Shown: positions 20,317 to 29,193 of the stretch, piece by piece
Numbering within the stretch: position 1 is the stretch's first letter
Layout of the letters: each line of letters starts with the position of its first letter
From: Streptomyces asoensis
GTDB lineage: Bacteria > Actinomycetota > Actinomycetes > Streptomycetales > Streptomycetaceae
Reading direction: 5' to 3'
Assembly (NCBI RefSeq): GCF_016860545.1
Contig: NZ_BNEB01000006.1
Location: 310,001 to 374,000, forward strand
DNA: 64,000 nt
Notes under the pieces: model-generated
What the model saw: the letters and a program-made list of their open reading frames with translations, nothing else
The model's database searches: none
Told to the model about the DNA's origin: nothing
Program-made: the position numbers and the translations under genes

Positions 20317-21270
20317 TCAGAGCATGCGTACGGCGCTTTCGGCGTGCCGTTTGGCGTGGGCGAGCAGGGCCCGGCTGTCGCGGCCGAGTTCCTCGCGCAC
20401 ATACCGGCGGGCCTGTGCGAGGTCGGCGTGCTCGCCCAGCACGGCGGCGATGTTCTCCTCGCGCAGCACGACGCTGTGCTGGGCGGTGACGGTCGTGCCG
20501 GAGGCGTCGGAGACGACGGACCATTCGCCGGTGTGGGCCTCCAGCAGGGTGTGCGGGGCGGTCTGCTTGTGGACGATGCGTCCGGCGTGGGGGAAGCAGA
20601 TGCGTACCGCGTCGGTGGTGTGCGCGCCGTACTCGGTCAGGGTGCGGGTGGTCAGGCGCTGCACGCCCGGGGTGTCCTCGGTGAGGTCGACGCCGGTGAC
20701 GTGCGGGACCAGGTCGGGCCAGTCCGCGGCCCGGTAGAGGAAGTCGTAGACCAGTTCGGCCGGGCCGTTGACGCGCAGGGTGTCCTCGAAGGACATCACC
20801 AGGTCGTCCAGGCGTGTCCAGCGTTCGGCGAAGCTCTTCAGTTCGGCGAGCTGGACGCGGCTGTTGGCGTCGGTGGCGCGCTGTGCCCAGGCCCGGTCCT
20901 CGGGCAGGTCGCCGGTGACGCTGAAGTCGTAGGCCAGCTCCAGGCGGCTGCTGTGCGCGCCCGTGGAGCGGACGTCGAGGATGCCGCCCATGGAGGTCAG
21001 CGGGGCGGCGGGCAGTTCCTGGCGGAACTCGATGCGGCGCTCCACCGGGTCCAGGTGGCGCCATGAGGTCCATGCCTTGAGCTGGCCGTCCATGAGGAAC
21101 CACATCCGCAGCCGCTCGCGTTCGCCGTCGAACTCCAGGCGTTCCACGTGGACGCTCGGGGAGAAATACAGCGGCAGTCTCGCCGCGTCGGCGAACACGG
21201 CGTAGACCACGCCGGCGGGCGCGGCCACGTGCATCGTGCGCGTCTGCCTGTCGACACGCTCACCAGACAT
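20317..21270 (-). CDS. Di-domain polyketide aromatase/cyclase (SRPBCC)
   Basis: A 317-residue protein with two START/Bet v1-like halves. The first begins TRTMHVAAPAGVVYAVFADA and the second (about residue 160) DLVMSFEDTLRVNGPAELVYDFL. This is the layout of di-domain aromatase/cyclases that fold and aromatise the first ring of type II polyketides. GGAGAGG precedes the ATG at 21270. It sits between the thioesterase-like gene and the condensation-like gene on the same strand. No KS-alpha/KS-beta/ACP set is in the window, so the minimal PKS must lie elsewhere or be lost. Confidence 0.9.
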   Translation of the reverse strand: MSGERVDRQTRTMHVAAPAGVVYAVFADAARLPLYFSPSVHVERLEFDGERERLRMWFLMDGQLKAWTSWRHLDPVERRIEFRQELPAAPLTSMGGILDVRSTGAHSSRLELAYDFSVTGDLPEDRAWAQRATDANSRVQLAELKSFAERWTRLDDLVMSFEDTLRVNGPAELVYDFLYRAADWPDLVPHVTGVDLTEDTPGVQRLTTRTLTEYGAHTTDAVRICFPHAGRIVHKQTAPHTLLEAHTGEWSVVSDASGTTVTAQHSVVLREENIAAVLGEHADLAQARRYVREELGRDSRALLAHAKRHAESAVRML

Positions 21271-21469
21271 CGGAACACCTCTCCTCACATTGCGCCGGCG
21301 GGGCGCGGACAAAACGCATGCGGTGCGGACGGCTCTCAACGGCGGCCACCCGGGCCCGGGGCGGCTCGTCCCGGGGCGGCTCGTCCCGGGGTGGCGGGGT
21401 CCGGGGCGGGCGCCGCGTCCGTACCGGGCGGGGGCGGTTCCGTACCGGGCGGGGGCGGGTCCTGGCGGA

Positions 21470-22213
21470 TCAGCCGACGGGTGCGGGTTGTCTCACCAGG
21501 CGGGCGGCGACCCGGCAGGCCCGGCCCAGCAGCCGGGGCAGTTCCCGGCCGCCGCGTACGTGGAAGGGGCGGCCGGGAAGCGTGCGTGTGCGCACGGGCC
21601 CCTGGGTCCACTGCCGCCGGCCGTCGGCGAGGGCGGGCGGCTCGGGCGGGCTGCCGGCGGCGGTGACGACGAGCAGCGCGGTGGCGGGCGCTCCTGCGGG
21701 AGCGGGCCTGCGGGCCGCCTCCTGGAGGGACTGGGCGAGTTCGAGGTCGGCGCGCAGCAGCGGCAGCACGGCCCGCAGGAGGATCCCCTCGTCGCTGGCG
21801 GGCGGCACGGCGCCTTCGGCGCTCAGGACGTGCAGCAGTTCGGCGTCCGTGGCGGCGGCCACGTCGGGCAGTTCACGGGGTACGCGCGGGGGCGGGCAGG
21901 CGCCGACGGCCAGGAGCGCGGGGCCGGGCAGGGCGGCCTCGTGCAGGGCGCGGGTGACGGCGAGGGCGGCCAGGGCGCCCAGGCCGTGCCCGTACAGGAC
22001 GTAGGGGCCGGGCTGCGGGCCGGTGAACAGGGGCAGCACGTCGGCGAGGAGGGCCTCGTGGGCGCTCGTGCCCGGGCGCCGGCCGGCGCCGGGCAGGGCG
22101 ACCGGCACCACCTCCACCCCTGGTCCGGTGTGCGCCGTCCAGTGTCCGAAGGCCGGCACGCTCCCCGCGGAGTGCGCGAAACAGTGCAGGCGCACTGGCT
22201 GTTCGTCCGACAT
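21470..22213 (-). CDS. Type II thioesterase-like protein lacking the nucleophile serine
   Basis: A 247-residue alpha/beta hydrolase of the GrsT/RifR family (LHCFAHSAGSVPAFGHW, VVPVALPGAGRRPG). The nucleophile elbow reads YGHGLGAL, with Gly where the catalytic Ser of GHSMG should be. The C-terminus also lacks a clear catalytic histidine motif (only PGRPFHVRGG). It may be inactive as a hydrolase or act as a binding protein. The ATG at 22213 has GGAGAGGAGGG upstream. It is the first gene of the minus-strand run leading to the cyclase and the methyl-cycle cassette. Confidence 0.85.
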   Translation of the reverse strand: MSDEQPVRLHCFAHSAGSVPAFGHWTAHTGPGVEVVPVALPGAGRRPGTSAHEALLADVLPLFTGPQPGPYVLYGHGLGALAALAVTRALHEAALPGPALLAVGACPPPRVPRELPDVAAATDAELLHVLSAEGAVPPASDEGILLRAVLPLLRADLELAQSLQEAARRPAPAGAPATALLVVTAAGSPPEPPALADGRRQWTQGPVRTRTLPGRPFHVRGGRELPRLLGRACRVAARLVRQPAPVG

Positions 22214-22810
22214 GGCACCCTCCTCTCCCTGCGCCCCTCGTCGCACGGGGTGGGATCACAGCGTGGCCGTACCGCCTCAAGTTCCGCTGGAGAGCCGCCT
22301 GATACCCGCCGGGCCCGGGGAATACGGTCCCGGCACCGAGGTGTGCGCGCACGGGATGCGGGCACGACGCCGAGACGAGACGAGACGAGACGAGACGAGA
22401 CGAGACGGGGCGAGGCGGGGCGAGGCGGGGCGGGGCGGGGCAACCGGCGCGGGTGCCCCGGCCTTTCGGGACGGGACTGCGCGGGGGCCGTGTCGGGGCG
22501 GGGGCGTGCGGGACGAGGGCCGTGCGGGGGCCGGGACTTGAGGACCGGTGGAGTCCGGGTGGAGCCTGCCGGTGCGGGCGACCGCCCGCACCGGCAGGCC
22601 TCATACGGCCGCCTGTACCCAACTGGGCTTGCTGTACAGGCCGTTCGGGCGGGAGGCTGGGACCGGTGCGGGCCGCCGCGGCGGCGGGCGCGGTCGCGCA
22701 GGTCACCTGCCGCGCCGCTTCTTCGGGGAGCGGGAAGTGGGTAGTCTTCGGACCGACCCCGCATGTTACCGCCGAGTAGATTCACTCTCGCAGGTCCGAG
22801 GAGCCCGTTC
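22214..22810. other. 597-bp divergent region with microsatellite
   Basis: Lies between the divergent thioesterase-like and EtfD-like genes and must hold both promoters. A pentanucleotide repeat fills 22371-22440. The last 60 bp before 22811 are less GC-rich and contain the EtfD ribosome site (GAGGAG). No palindromic operator stands out. Confidence 0.5.
22371..22440. repeat. CGAGA pentanucleotide microsatellite
   Basis: About seven perfect CGAGA units (22371-22407) run into GGCGA/GGGGC variants to 22440. Confidence 0.9.
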
Positions 22811-25102
22811 ATGCAACTCGCCGCGATCATCGTCTCGCTGGCTCTCATCACCGTCGGCAGTGCGCTGTTCGCCCGCGCCGTCGGCGGGCTCGTCCGCTAC
22901 TTCAGGCTCGGCCAGCCGGTGCCGGCCGGAGTCCGGACGGACAACCCCTACGCGCGCAGTGTGACGGTGGCGAAGGAGTTCCTGGGCCACACGCGGATGA
23001 ACCGGTGGGGCGTCGTCGGGGCGGCGCACTGGTTCGTGGCCATGGGCTTCTACACGCTGCTGGTGACGCTGGTCAACGCGACCGGCCAGCTGTTCGAGGC
23101 GGACTGGGTGCTGCCGGTGGTGGGGCACTGGCTGCCCTACGAGCTGTTCGTCGAGGTGATCGCCACGCTGACCGCGGCGGGGATCGCCGTCCTCATCGTG
23201 ATCCGGCAGCTGAACCTGCCCTCGCGCGCGGGCCGCAAGTCGCGCTTCGCCGGCTCCAAGAGCGGCCAGGCGTACTTCATCGAGTCCGTCATCCTCACCA
23301 TCGGCCTGGCCATCATGACGCTGCGGGCGCTGGAGGGCGCCCTCGCGGGGGTCGGGCACTGGGAGCCGGCGTACTTCTTCTCCTATCCCCTGCTCGCCGC
23401 CTTCTCCCGGCTCGACACCGCCACGCTGGAGAACCTGGTCTACCTCGTCGCGATGATCAAGATCAGCGTCTCGTTCATCTGGATGATCGTGATCTCGCTG
23501 AACACGAACATGGGCGTGGCCTGGCACCGATTCCTGGCGTTCCCGAACATCTGGTTCAAGCGCAACGCCGACGGTGCGACCGCGCTGGGCGCGCTGGCGC
23601 CGATGACGTCGGGCGGCAGGCCGATCGATTTCACCGATCCCGGTGACGACGACGTCTTCGGTGTCTCGCAGGTCGAGCAGTTCTCCTGGAAGGGCCTGCT
23701 GGACTTCTCCACCTGCACCGAGTGCGGACGCTGCCAGTCGCAGTGCCCCGCCTGGAACACCGGCAAGCCGCTCTCGCCGAAGCTGCTGATCATGTCGCTG
23801 CGCGACCACGCCCACGCCAAGGCCCCCTACCTCCTGGCCGGCGGCGGCAAGACCATGGAGGGCGAGGAGAAGGCCTCCGCCGAACAGCTCGCCTCCGTGC
23901 CCGCCGCCGCACTCACCGAGGCCGCACGCCCCCTGATCGGCACCGCCGAAGAACACGGGGTCATCGACCCGGACGTGCTGTGGTCGTGCACCACCTGCGG
24001 CGCCTGCGTCGAGCAGTGCCCCGTCGACATCGAGCACGTCGACCACATCGTCGACATGCGCCGCTACCAGGTCATGATCGAGTCGGCGTTCCCCTCCGAG
24101 GCCGGCACGATGCTCAAGAACCTGGAGAAGAAGGGCAACCCCTGGGGCCTGGCCAAGAAGCAGCGCCTGGAATGGCTCAAGGAGGTCGACTTCGACATCC
24201 CCGTCGTCGGCCGTGACATCGAGGACCTCACCGAGGTCGAGTACCTGTACTGGGTGGGCTGCGCCGGCTCCCTGGAGGACCGCGCCAAGAAGACCACCAA
24301 GGCCTTCGCCGAACTCCTGCACATCGCGGGCGTCCCGTTCGCGATCATGGGCGGCGACGAGAAGTGCACCGGCGACTCCGCCCGCCGCCTGGGCAACGAG
24401 CCCCTCTTCCAGGAACTCGGCATGGACAACGTCACCGCACTGAACACGGCCTTCGGCGAGGAACTCGACGAGGACGGCAAGGTGACCCCCGAGTCCGCCA
24501 GGCCGAAGTCGGCGAAGAAGATCGTCGCGACCTGCCCGCACTGCCTCAACACCCTCGCCAACGAATACCCCCAGCTCGGCGGCGACTACGAGGTCATCCA
24601 CCACACCCAGCTGCTCCAGCACCTCATCGACGAAGGCAAACTCCTGCCCGTCACCCCGGTCGAGGGCCTCATCACCTACCACGACCCCTGCTACCTCGGC
24701 CGCCACAACAAGGTCTACACCCCGCCGCGCGAGATCATCGCCAGCGTCCCCGGCCTGCGCAACGAGGAGATGCACCGCCACAAGGAACGCGGCTTCTGCT
24801 GCGGCGCCGGCGGCGCCCGCATGTGGATGGAAGAACGCATCGGCAAGCGCATCAACAACGAACGCGTCGACGAAGCCCTCTCCCTCAACCCCGACATCGT
24901 CTCCACCGCCTGCCCGTTCTGCCTGGTCATGCTCACCGACTCCGTCAACGGCAAGAAGAACGACGGCACAGCCAAGGAATCCATCCAGGTCGTCGACGTC
25001 TCCCAGCTCCTGCTGGAATCCGTCAAGACACCCGCCGACGACGAACCCCCCGCCGGCACCACCCAGACCGAGAACGAGCCCGAACCCCAGCCCGTGAAGT
25101 AA
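22811..25102 (+). CDS. EtfD-like membrane iron-sulfur oxidoreductase (HdrD/GlpC type)
   Basis: A 763-residue membrane protein. The first 250 residues hold about five transmembrane helices of the NarI/cytochrome b type. Two [4Fe-4S] motifs follow, CTECGRCQSQCPAWNTGKP (about 301) and CTTCGACVEQCPVDIEH (about 392), then two CCG domains (CPHCLNTLANEYP, DPCYLGRHN, GFCCGAGGARMW, CPFCLVMLTD). Mycobacterial EtfD has this layout and passes electrons from EtfAB and acyl-CoA dehydrogenases to the quinone pool. GAGGAG precedes the ATG. Its codon usage and conservation look like a core gene, and its placement between cluster genes is unusual. It is monocistronic, with a strong terminator at 25109. Confidence 0.92.
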   Translation: MQLAAIIVSLALITVGSALFARAVGGLVRYFRLGQPVPAGVRTDNPYARSVTVAKEFLGHTRMNRWGVVGAAHWFVAMGFYTLLVTLVNATGQLFEADWVLPVVGHWLPYELFVEVIATLTAAGIAVLIVIRQLNLPSRAGRKSRFAGSKSGQAYFIESVILTIGLAIMTLRALEGALAGVGHWEPAYFFSYPLLAAFSRLDTATLENLVYLVAMIKISVSFIWMIVISLNTNMGVAWHRFLAFPNIWFKRNADGATALGALAPMTSGGRPIDFTDPGDDDVFGVSQVEQFSWKGLLDFSTCTECGRCQSQCPAWNTGKPLSPKLLIMSLRDHAHAKAPYLLAGGGKTMEGEEKASAEQLASVPAAALTEAARPLIGTAEEHGVIDPDVLWSCTTCGACVEQCPVDIEHVDHIVDMRRYQVMIESAFPSEAGTMLKNLEKKGNPWGLAKKQRLEWLKEVDFDIPVVGRDIEDLTEVEYLYWVGCAGSLEDRAKKTTKAFAELLHIAGVPFAIMGGDEKCTGDSARRLGNEPLFQELGMDNVTALNTAFGEELDEDGKVTPESARPKSAKKIVATCPHCLNTLANEYPQLGGDYEVIHHTQLLQHLIDEGKLLPVTPVEGLITYHDPCYLGRHNKVYTPPREIIASVPGLRNEEMHRHKERGFCCGAGGARMWMEERIGKRINNERVDEALSLNPDIVSTACPFCLVMLTDSVNGKKNDGTAKESIQVVDVSQLLLESVKTPADDEPPAGTTQTENEPEPQPVK

Positions 25103-25108
25103 CCCGCC

Positions 25109-25149
25109 AGGGGTGTCTGCCGGCCGGCCCGCAGCCGGCAGACACCCCT
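25109..25149 (+). terminator. Strong hairpin after the EtfD-like gene
   Basis: Perfect 16-bp arms (25109-25124 and 25134-25149) around a 9-base loop start 6 bases after the stop codon. Confidence 0.85.
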
Positions 25150-25202
25150 CCCCCCACACACACGCCCGCCCCTCCCCCGCACCCGGTCCCGTGACAGCGC
25201 GC

Positions 25203-25254
25203 GCCGCCGCCGGGACACCGCACCGCTGCGGCGGCCCGGTGTCCCGGCGGCGGC
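25203..25254. repeat. 18-bp perfect inverted repeat
   Basis: Arms 25203-25220 and 25237-25254 pair perfectly around a 16-base spacer. It may back up the EtfD terminator. Its role is unknown. Confidence 0.6.
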
Positions 25255-25634
25255 GGCACATCCGCGCAGGCATACAGGCAGGCGTGGGCGGGCGGGAAGC
25301 GGAATCCGTGTGACACCTGCATACGCCGAGTTCAGGCCGAATTCCTTCACGGCAGCGATGAATTCTGGAATGCGGGATTCCCCGGCGCGGCGGCGGGGAA
25401 ATCATTCAGGGGACGGACGGAACACGGTGTCCGTGCCGGGCGGGACGCACCGCCCGGATATCGCCCGCGGCCCGTGACAGGGGCGGCGAAATCACCGAAA
25501 GGCCCACAGGAACCGGATGGCATACGGAATTTTTTTCCGGGCCGGGCGCGGCGCGCCCCGGAACGCGGGCCCGGGCTCGGGCGGGTGCGGGCGGGCCCGT
25601 TGCGGGGCGGGGCGCCGGCCGGGGGCCGACGCGG
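25255..25634. other. Intergenic stretch, no credible gene
   Basis: Less GC-rich than its surroundings, with GAATTC sites and a run of seven T at 25526-25532. Reading frames here have no family features and no ribosome site. Confidence 0.5.
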
Positions 25635-25669
25635 CCGCGTCCCGCAGGCCGTGGGCCTGCGGGACGCGG
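25635..25669 (-). terminator. Hairpin downstream of SARP1
   Basis: Perfect 16-bp arms (25635-25650 and 25654-25669) with a 3-base loop, about 195 bp after the SARP1 stop. The compact stem suits a terminator for the minus-strand regulators. Confidence 0.65.
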
Positions 25670-25863
25670 TCGCGGTGGCACAAAAGGGGCGGCTCCTGTT
25701 TCACCGCGGGGATGGCGCGGCGGGGCCGGCCCGCTCGCGGGCACACCCCGGTGACGCCGCCGTCCGGCGCACCCGGACACCCGGCCGCGGCGCTGACGCG
25801 CCCGCGGGCCGGCGTTCTCGGCACAGCTCTTGAGTACGGATCGGGCCCCCGCTCCGGCCGGTC

Positions 25864-26685
25864 TCAGGCGGCATAGAGGTCGAAGGTGGAGGTGCGCCGC
25901 AGTCCGGCGGCGACGTCCAGCTGCGGGTCGACGGCCAGCATGGCCTGGTGCATGCGCTGCACCTGCGGTGAGGGTTCGACTCCCAGCTCCTCGATCAGGC
26001 GGATGCGCAGCTTGCGGAAGACGGCGAGGGCGGACGCCTGCCGTCCCGACCGGTACAGCGCGAGCATGGCCTGCGAGTGCAGTCCTTCGTGCTGGGGGTA
26101 GCGGGCCGTCAGCTCGGCCAGTTCCGCGATGAGTTCGGAGTGCCGGCCCAGCCGCAGGTCGGCGTCGATACGCCGCTCGACGGTGCCCAGTCTGCTCTCC
26201 TCCAGGCGCATGACCTCGATCCCCAGGACCGGGCCGAGCCGTACGTCGACCAGGGCGGGGCCGCGCCACAGGTCCAGCGCCTGGCGGAAACGGTCCGCCG
26301 AGGTCTCGTCGTCGCCGGCCTCGAAGGCCGCCCGCCCTTCGGTGACCATGCGCTCGTACTCGTGGACGTCGACGCTCTCGGGCGGTATCTGCAGCAGATA
26401 GCCGCCGTGCCGGGTGGCGAGCACCTCCTTGGCCGCGCCGGGCGCGTCGGGGCCCATCGCGGTGCCCAGCCGCCGGCGCAGCTGGAGGATGTAGGTCTGC
26501 AACGTGGTCAGTGCGCTCTGCGGCAGCTCGGTTCCCCAGATCTCCTCCATGAGCGTGGGGATCGGCATCACCCGTCCGGGATAGAGGGCGAGCAGGGAAA
26601 GAATCTGCCGCGGCTTACCGGCCGTCGGGACAATCGACCCCCCGTTGACCTCGGCACTCAACGGTCCCAGAACCTGAATCTTCAC
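25864..26685 (-). CDS. SARP-family transcriptional activator (SARP1)
   Basis: A 273-residue Streptomyces antibiotic regulatory protein. The OmpR-like DNA-binding domain starts KIQVLGPLSAEVNGG and includes PTLMEEIWGTELPQSALTTL; the bacterial transcriptional activation domain follows (VDVHEYERMVTEGRAAFEAG, RLEESRLGTVERRIDADLRL). GGAGG lies 6 bases before the GTG at 26685. It resembles the SARP at 28081, and both point the same way, so they may be paralogues activating the same cluster. Likely targets carry heptameric direct repeats near the -35 region; I did not find a convincing set. Confidence 0.94.
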   Translation of the reverse strand: MKIQVLGPLSAEVNGGSIVPTAGKPRQILSLLALYPGRVMPIPTLMEEIWGTELPQSALTTLQTYILQLRRRLGTAMGPDAPGAAKEVLATRHGGYLLQIPPESVDVHEYERMVTEGRAAFEAGDDETSADRFRQALDLWRGPALVDVRLGPVLGIEVMRLEESRLGTVERRIDADLRLGRHSELIAELAELTARYPQHEGLHSQAMLALYRSGRQASALAVFRKLRIRLIEELGVEPSPQVQRMHQAMLAVDPQLDVAAGLRRTSTFDLYAA

Positions 26686-26966
26686 TGCTTTCCTCCGTAC
26701 TCGTCGAGTTCCTCTCGTGGCTGAATTTCGTCGCCGTGTGCACACTAGCGGGATTCACGCCATACCCGGATTTCCTCGACCGGAGTTTGAGGCTGTTTCA
26801 ACTGCCGCACGGCCCGTAAACCGATGTACTCGAGAACGGGTAAGAAGCGGCTGGAAAAGGCGGCGCCCGCACCGCGGAGCCCTTTTGCACGGCCCGCATT
26901 CCCCTCCCCGGGGAGCGCCGGCCGCCGAGTCACGGTGGGCTTTCCCGGGAACGGGGACCGGGGCGG

Positions 26967-27085
26967 TGCGGGCACCGGTGCGGCCGGGCCCTCCCGGGGG
27001 CGCGCCGGGCGGGGCGGCGCGGGCGCCGGTGCGGCCGGGCCCTCCCGGGGGCGCGCCGGGCGGGGTGGCGCGGGCGCCGGTGGCG
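26967..27085. repeat. 51-bp tandem repeat, about 2.3 copies
   Basis: The core CCGGTGCGGCCGGGCCCTCC recurs with a 51-bp period starting at 26975 and 27026, with a partial third copy at 27077. The copies differ at only a few bases. Confidence 0.85.
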
Positions 27086-27314
27086 GCACCCCCTTCCGGG
27101 AGAGCGCCGGGCAAGTGGTCCGGGAGCGGCACCGCGCCCCTCTCCCCCACGCCGCCGGGCCGGGCCGGGGTGGGATGGGTCGGGTCGGGGTGCGGGAGCC
27201 GGTGCGGCGGTGCGGCGGTGCCTTTCCCAGGGAGGGCACCGGGGGCCTGTCCGAGCGGGCGGCGGGGCGGACGGGGCGAGACCCTGCCCGGCAGCGGTAC
27301 AGGGGCGGCGCGGA

Positions 27315-27452
27315 GCCGAAGGGCGGTGCGGAGCGGGGGCGTTGCAGAGCGGGGGCGTTGCGGAATGCCGGGGGCTGTGCGGGGCCGAAGGGCGGTGCGG
27401 AGCGGGGGCGTTGCAGAGCGGGGGCGTTGCGGAATGCCGGGGGCTGTGCGTC
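27315..27452. repeat. 69-bp tandem duplication
   Basis: Two nearly identical 69-bp copies (27315-27383 and 27384-27452) begin GCCGAAGGGCGGTGCGG. Each contains an internal repeat GCGGGGGCGTTGC. Confidence 0.88.
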
Positions 27453-28080
27453 GCCGGGCTGGGTGATGCGGGGCCGGGGTTGCGGTGGGGGGGGCGGGCC
27501 GGGTGGTGGGGGCCGGGGTGTGGTGCGGGGGCGCTCGCGGGCTGCGGGTCCCGCACCGGCCCTCCGCTCCCCCGCCGCGCGGTGCCCGCGGGCCCGGGAT
27601 CCGCTCGGCATCATGGCCGGGGTGTCTGCGGGGCTGGCGGTCCGCAGCCGTCCGCCCCGCACGCAGGGGGTCGGCGGGCAGGCGGCTGCGGACCGAGCTT
27701 GCCGACCGGGCCGAGGAGCCGGCCTCCGGCCTCTCACCCGACTTCCGGGCCACCGGGCCACCGGGCCAGCGTGGCCTCCCCCGTTCCTCCGGCCCCCGGC
27801 CCCCGGGCCCCCGGTCTCCGGTCCCTCTCCCGCGGGTCTCCGTGGCCTCGGGGTCTCCCCGGTTGTCCTGGTCGCGGTCTCGGCCGGCTCCCGGGCCCTC
27901 CCGGTGCCGCCCGGGCCCGGGGAGGCCGGAGGCCGGGGAGGCTCCTCCCGGGGATCCGGGGGGGGGCGGGAGGGCCGGGAGGCCGGGACCGGGGGCCGGA
28001 GCCCGGGGGTTCTCCGGGGACGGCCCGTGGTTCTCCGGGGGTGGGGTGGGGTGGCCGGGACCGGGGGTGGCCGGGGTGGG

Positions 28081-28914
28081 TCAACTGGTGGGTACGAGGC
28101 GGTCCTTGGCGGCGGCGGGGGGTGCCGCGACGGTCTCGGGGCCGGCGGTGAGGATGGAGCGCTGCATGCGCTGCAGCCCCGAGGACGGCTCGAGTCCCAG
28201 GTCGCGTACGAGGGTGGCGCGCAGCCGCTGATAGACCTCCAGTGCCTCGCCGCGCCGTCCCGAGCGGTACAGGGCGAGCATGAACTGACCGTGCAGGCTT
28301 TCGTGGGTGCGGTAGCGGTTGACCAGGACGGTGAGTTCGGCGAGGAGTTCGCGGTGGCGGCCCAGCCGCAGGTCGGCCTCGATGCGCTGGTCCAGGGCGC
28401 ACAGCCGGTTCTCTTCCAGGCGCTTGATCTCCATCTCGAGCTGTTCGCCGCACTGCACGTCGGCGAAGGCGTTGCCGGTCCACAGGGCGAGTGCCTCGCG
28501 CAGCTGGCGTGCGGCGCCGGGGAAGTCGCCGGCGTCCATGGCCCGGTAGCCCGTGCCGGACAGCCGCTCGAAGGCGGCGACGTCGCTCTCGGTGCCGCCG
28601 CTGGCCAGGAGGTAGCCGCTGGGCATCGTGACCAGGACGTCCTTGGCGGTGCGGGGGGTGCCGCCTCGGGGCTCGTCCTTGTCCAGGGCGGCGGCGATGA
28701 GTTCGCGCAGCTGAAGGACGTAGGTCTGCAAGGTGGTGCGGGCGCTGCGCGGCGGGGTGGTGCCCCACAGTTCCTCGATGAGGGCGGAGGCGGACACCAC
28801 CCGGTCGGCGTGCAGGGCCAGCAGTGCCAGCACCTGGCGGGGCTTGGGAGCCGTCGGTGTGATGGAGACCCCGTTCTCCTGTACGGCCAATGCGCCGAGT
28901 ATCTCGATGTCCAC
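28081..28914 (-). CDS. SARP-family transcriptional activator (SARP2)
   Basis: A 277-residue SARP with the OmpR-like domain (DIEILGALAVQENGVSI, ALIEELWGTTPPRSARTTLQ) and activation domain (SDVAAFERLSGTGYRAMDAG, RLEENRLCALDQRIEADLRL). The GTG at 28914 follows GGGGAGA. Two palindromes resembling autoregulatory elements lie at 29007-29029 and 29174-29193 upstream. It is therefore a likely direct target of the neighbouring butyrolactone-receptor-like repressor and would relay the signal to pathway genes. Confidence 0.95.
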   Translation of the reverse strand: MDIEILGALAVQENGVSITPTAPKPRQVLALLALHADRVVSASALIEELWGTTPPRSARTTLQTYVLQLRELIAAALDKDEPRGGTPRTAKDVLVTMPSGYLLASGGTESDVAAFERLSGTGYRAMDAGDFPGAARQLREALALWTGNAFADVQCGEQLEMEIKRLEENRLCALDQRIEADLRLGRHRELLAELTVLVNRYRTHESLHGQFMLALYRSGRRGEALEVYQRLRATLVRDLGLEPSSGLQRMQRSILTAGPETVAAPPAAAKDRLVPTS

Positions 28915-29006
28915 TGGATCTCCCCTGTCCTTTGCCCGAGTGCTCCGGTCAATGCGTGGCCAACAGATGCCTGTCCGGCGCCCCACCAAGGCTAAGAACA
29001 GCACGG

Positions 29007-29029
29007 GCGGTCTGTCAATATCAAACCGC
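29007..29029. promoter_or_regulatory. Putative autoregulatory element in SARP2 promoter
   Basis: Arms GCGGTCTG and CAAACCGC (one mismatch) flank a 7-base AT-rich centre, about 93 bp before the SARP2 start. The AAACCG/CGGTTT halves resemble gamma-butyrolactone receptor sites. Confidence 0.6.
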
Positions 29030-29173
29030 ACATCCTGTATCTTTCCTGAGCGGGATTCCGGCACGTAAGGCTCTGAGCAGGCGCGATGCCCGGACCCGTA
29101 CAGAAATCCCCCGGGACGCCCGGGCCGGGCTGGGCGTCCGGGCGACCACGGGGCGGGCAGGACGGACCCAGTT

Positions 29174-29193
29174 AACAGACCTATTGGTCGGTT
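29174..29193. promoter_or_regulatory. Putative TetR/ARE palindrome
   Basis: AACAGACC and GGTCGGTT are inverted halves with one mismatch around TATT. The site overlaps the stop codon of the TetR gene and is about 260 bp upstream of SARP2. Confidence 0.6.

Larger units (their letters stand above)
26686..28080. other. 1.4-kb GC-rich repeat region, no credible gene
   Basis: Frames are open on several strands only because the DNA is extremely GC-rich. Translations are Arg/Pro/Gly low complexity with no domain. It contains a 51-bp and a 69-bp tandem repeat. The first 80 bp upstream of SARP1 presumably hold its promoter. Confidence 0.6.

Noticed and set aside
25474..25876. Plus-strand frame with ATG at 25517 (MAYGIFFRAGRG)
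   Set aside because: Weak upstream AGGAA only, low-complexity translation, and its end overlaps the 3' end of SARP1.
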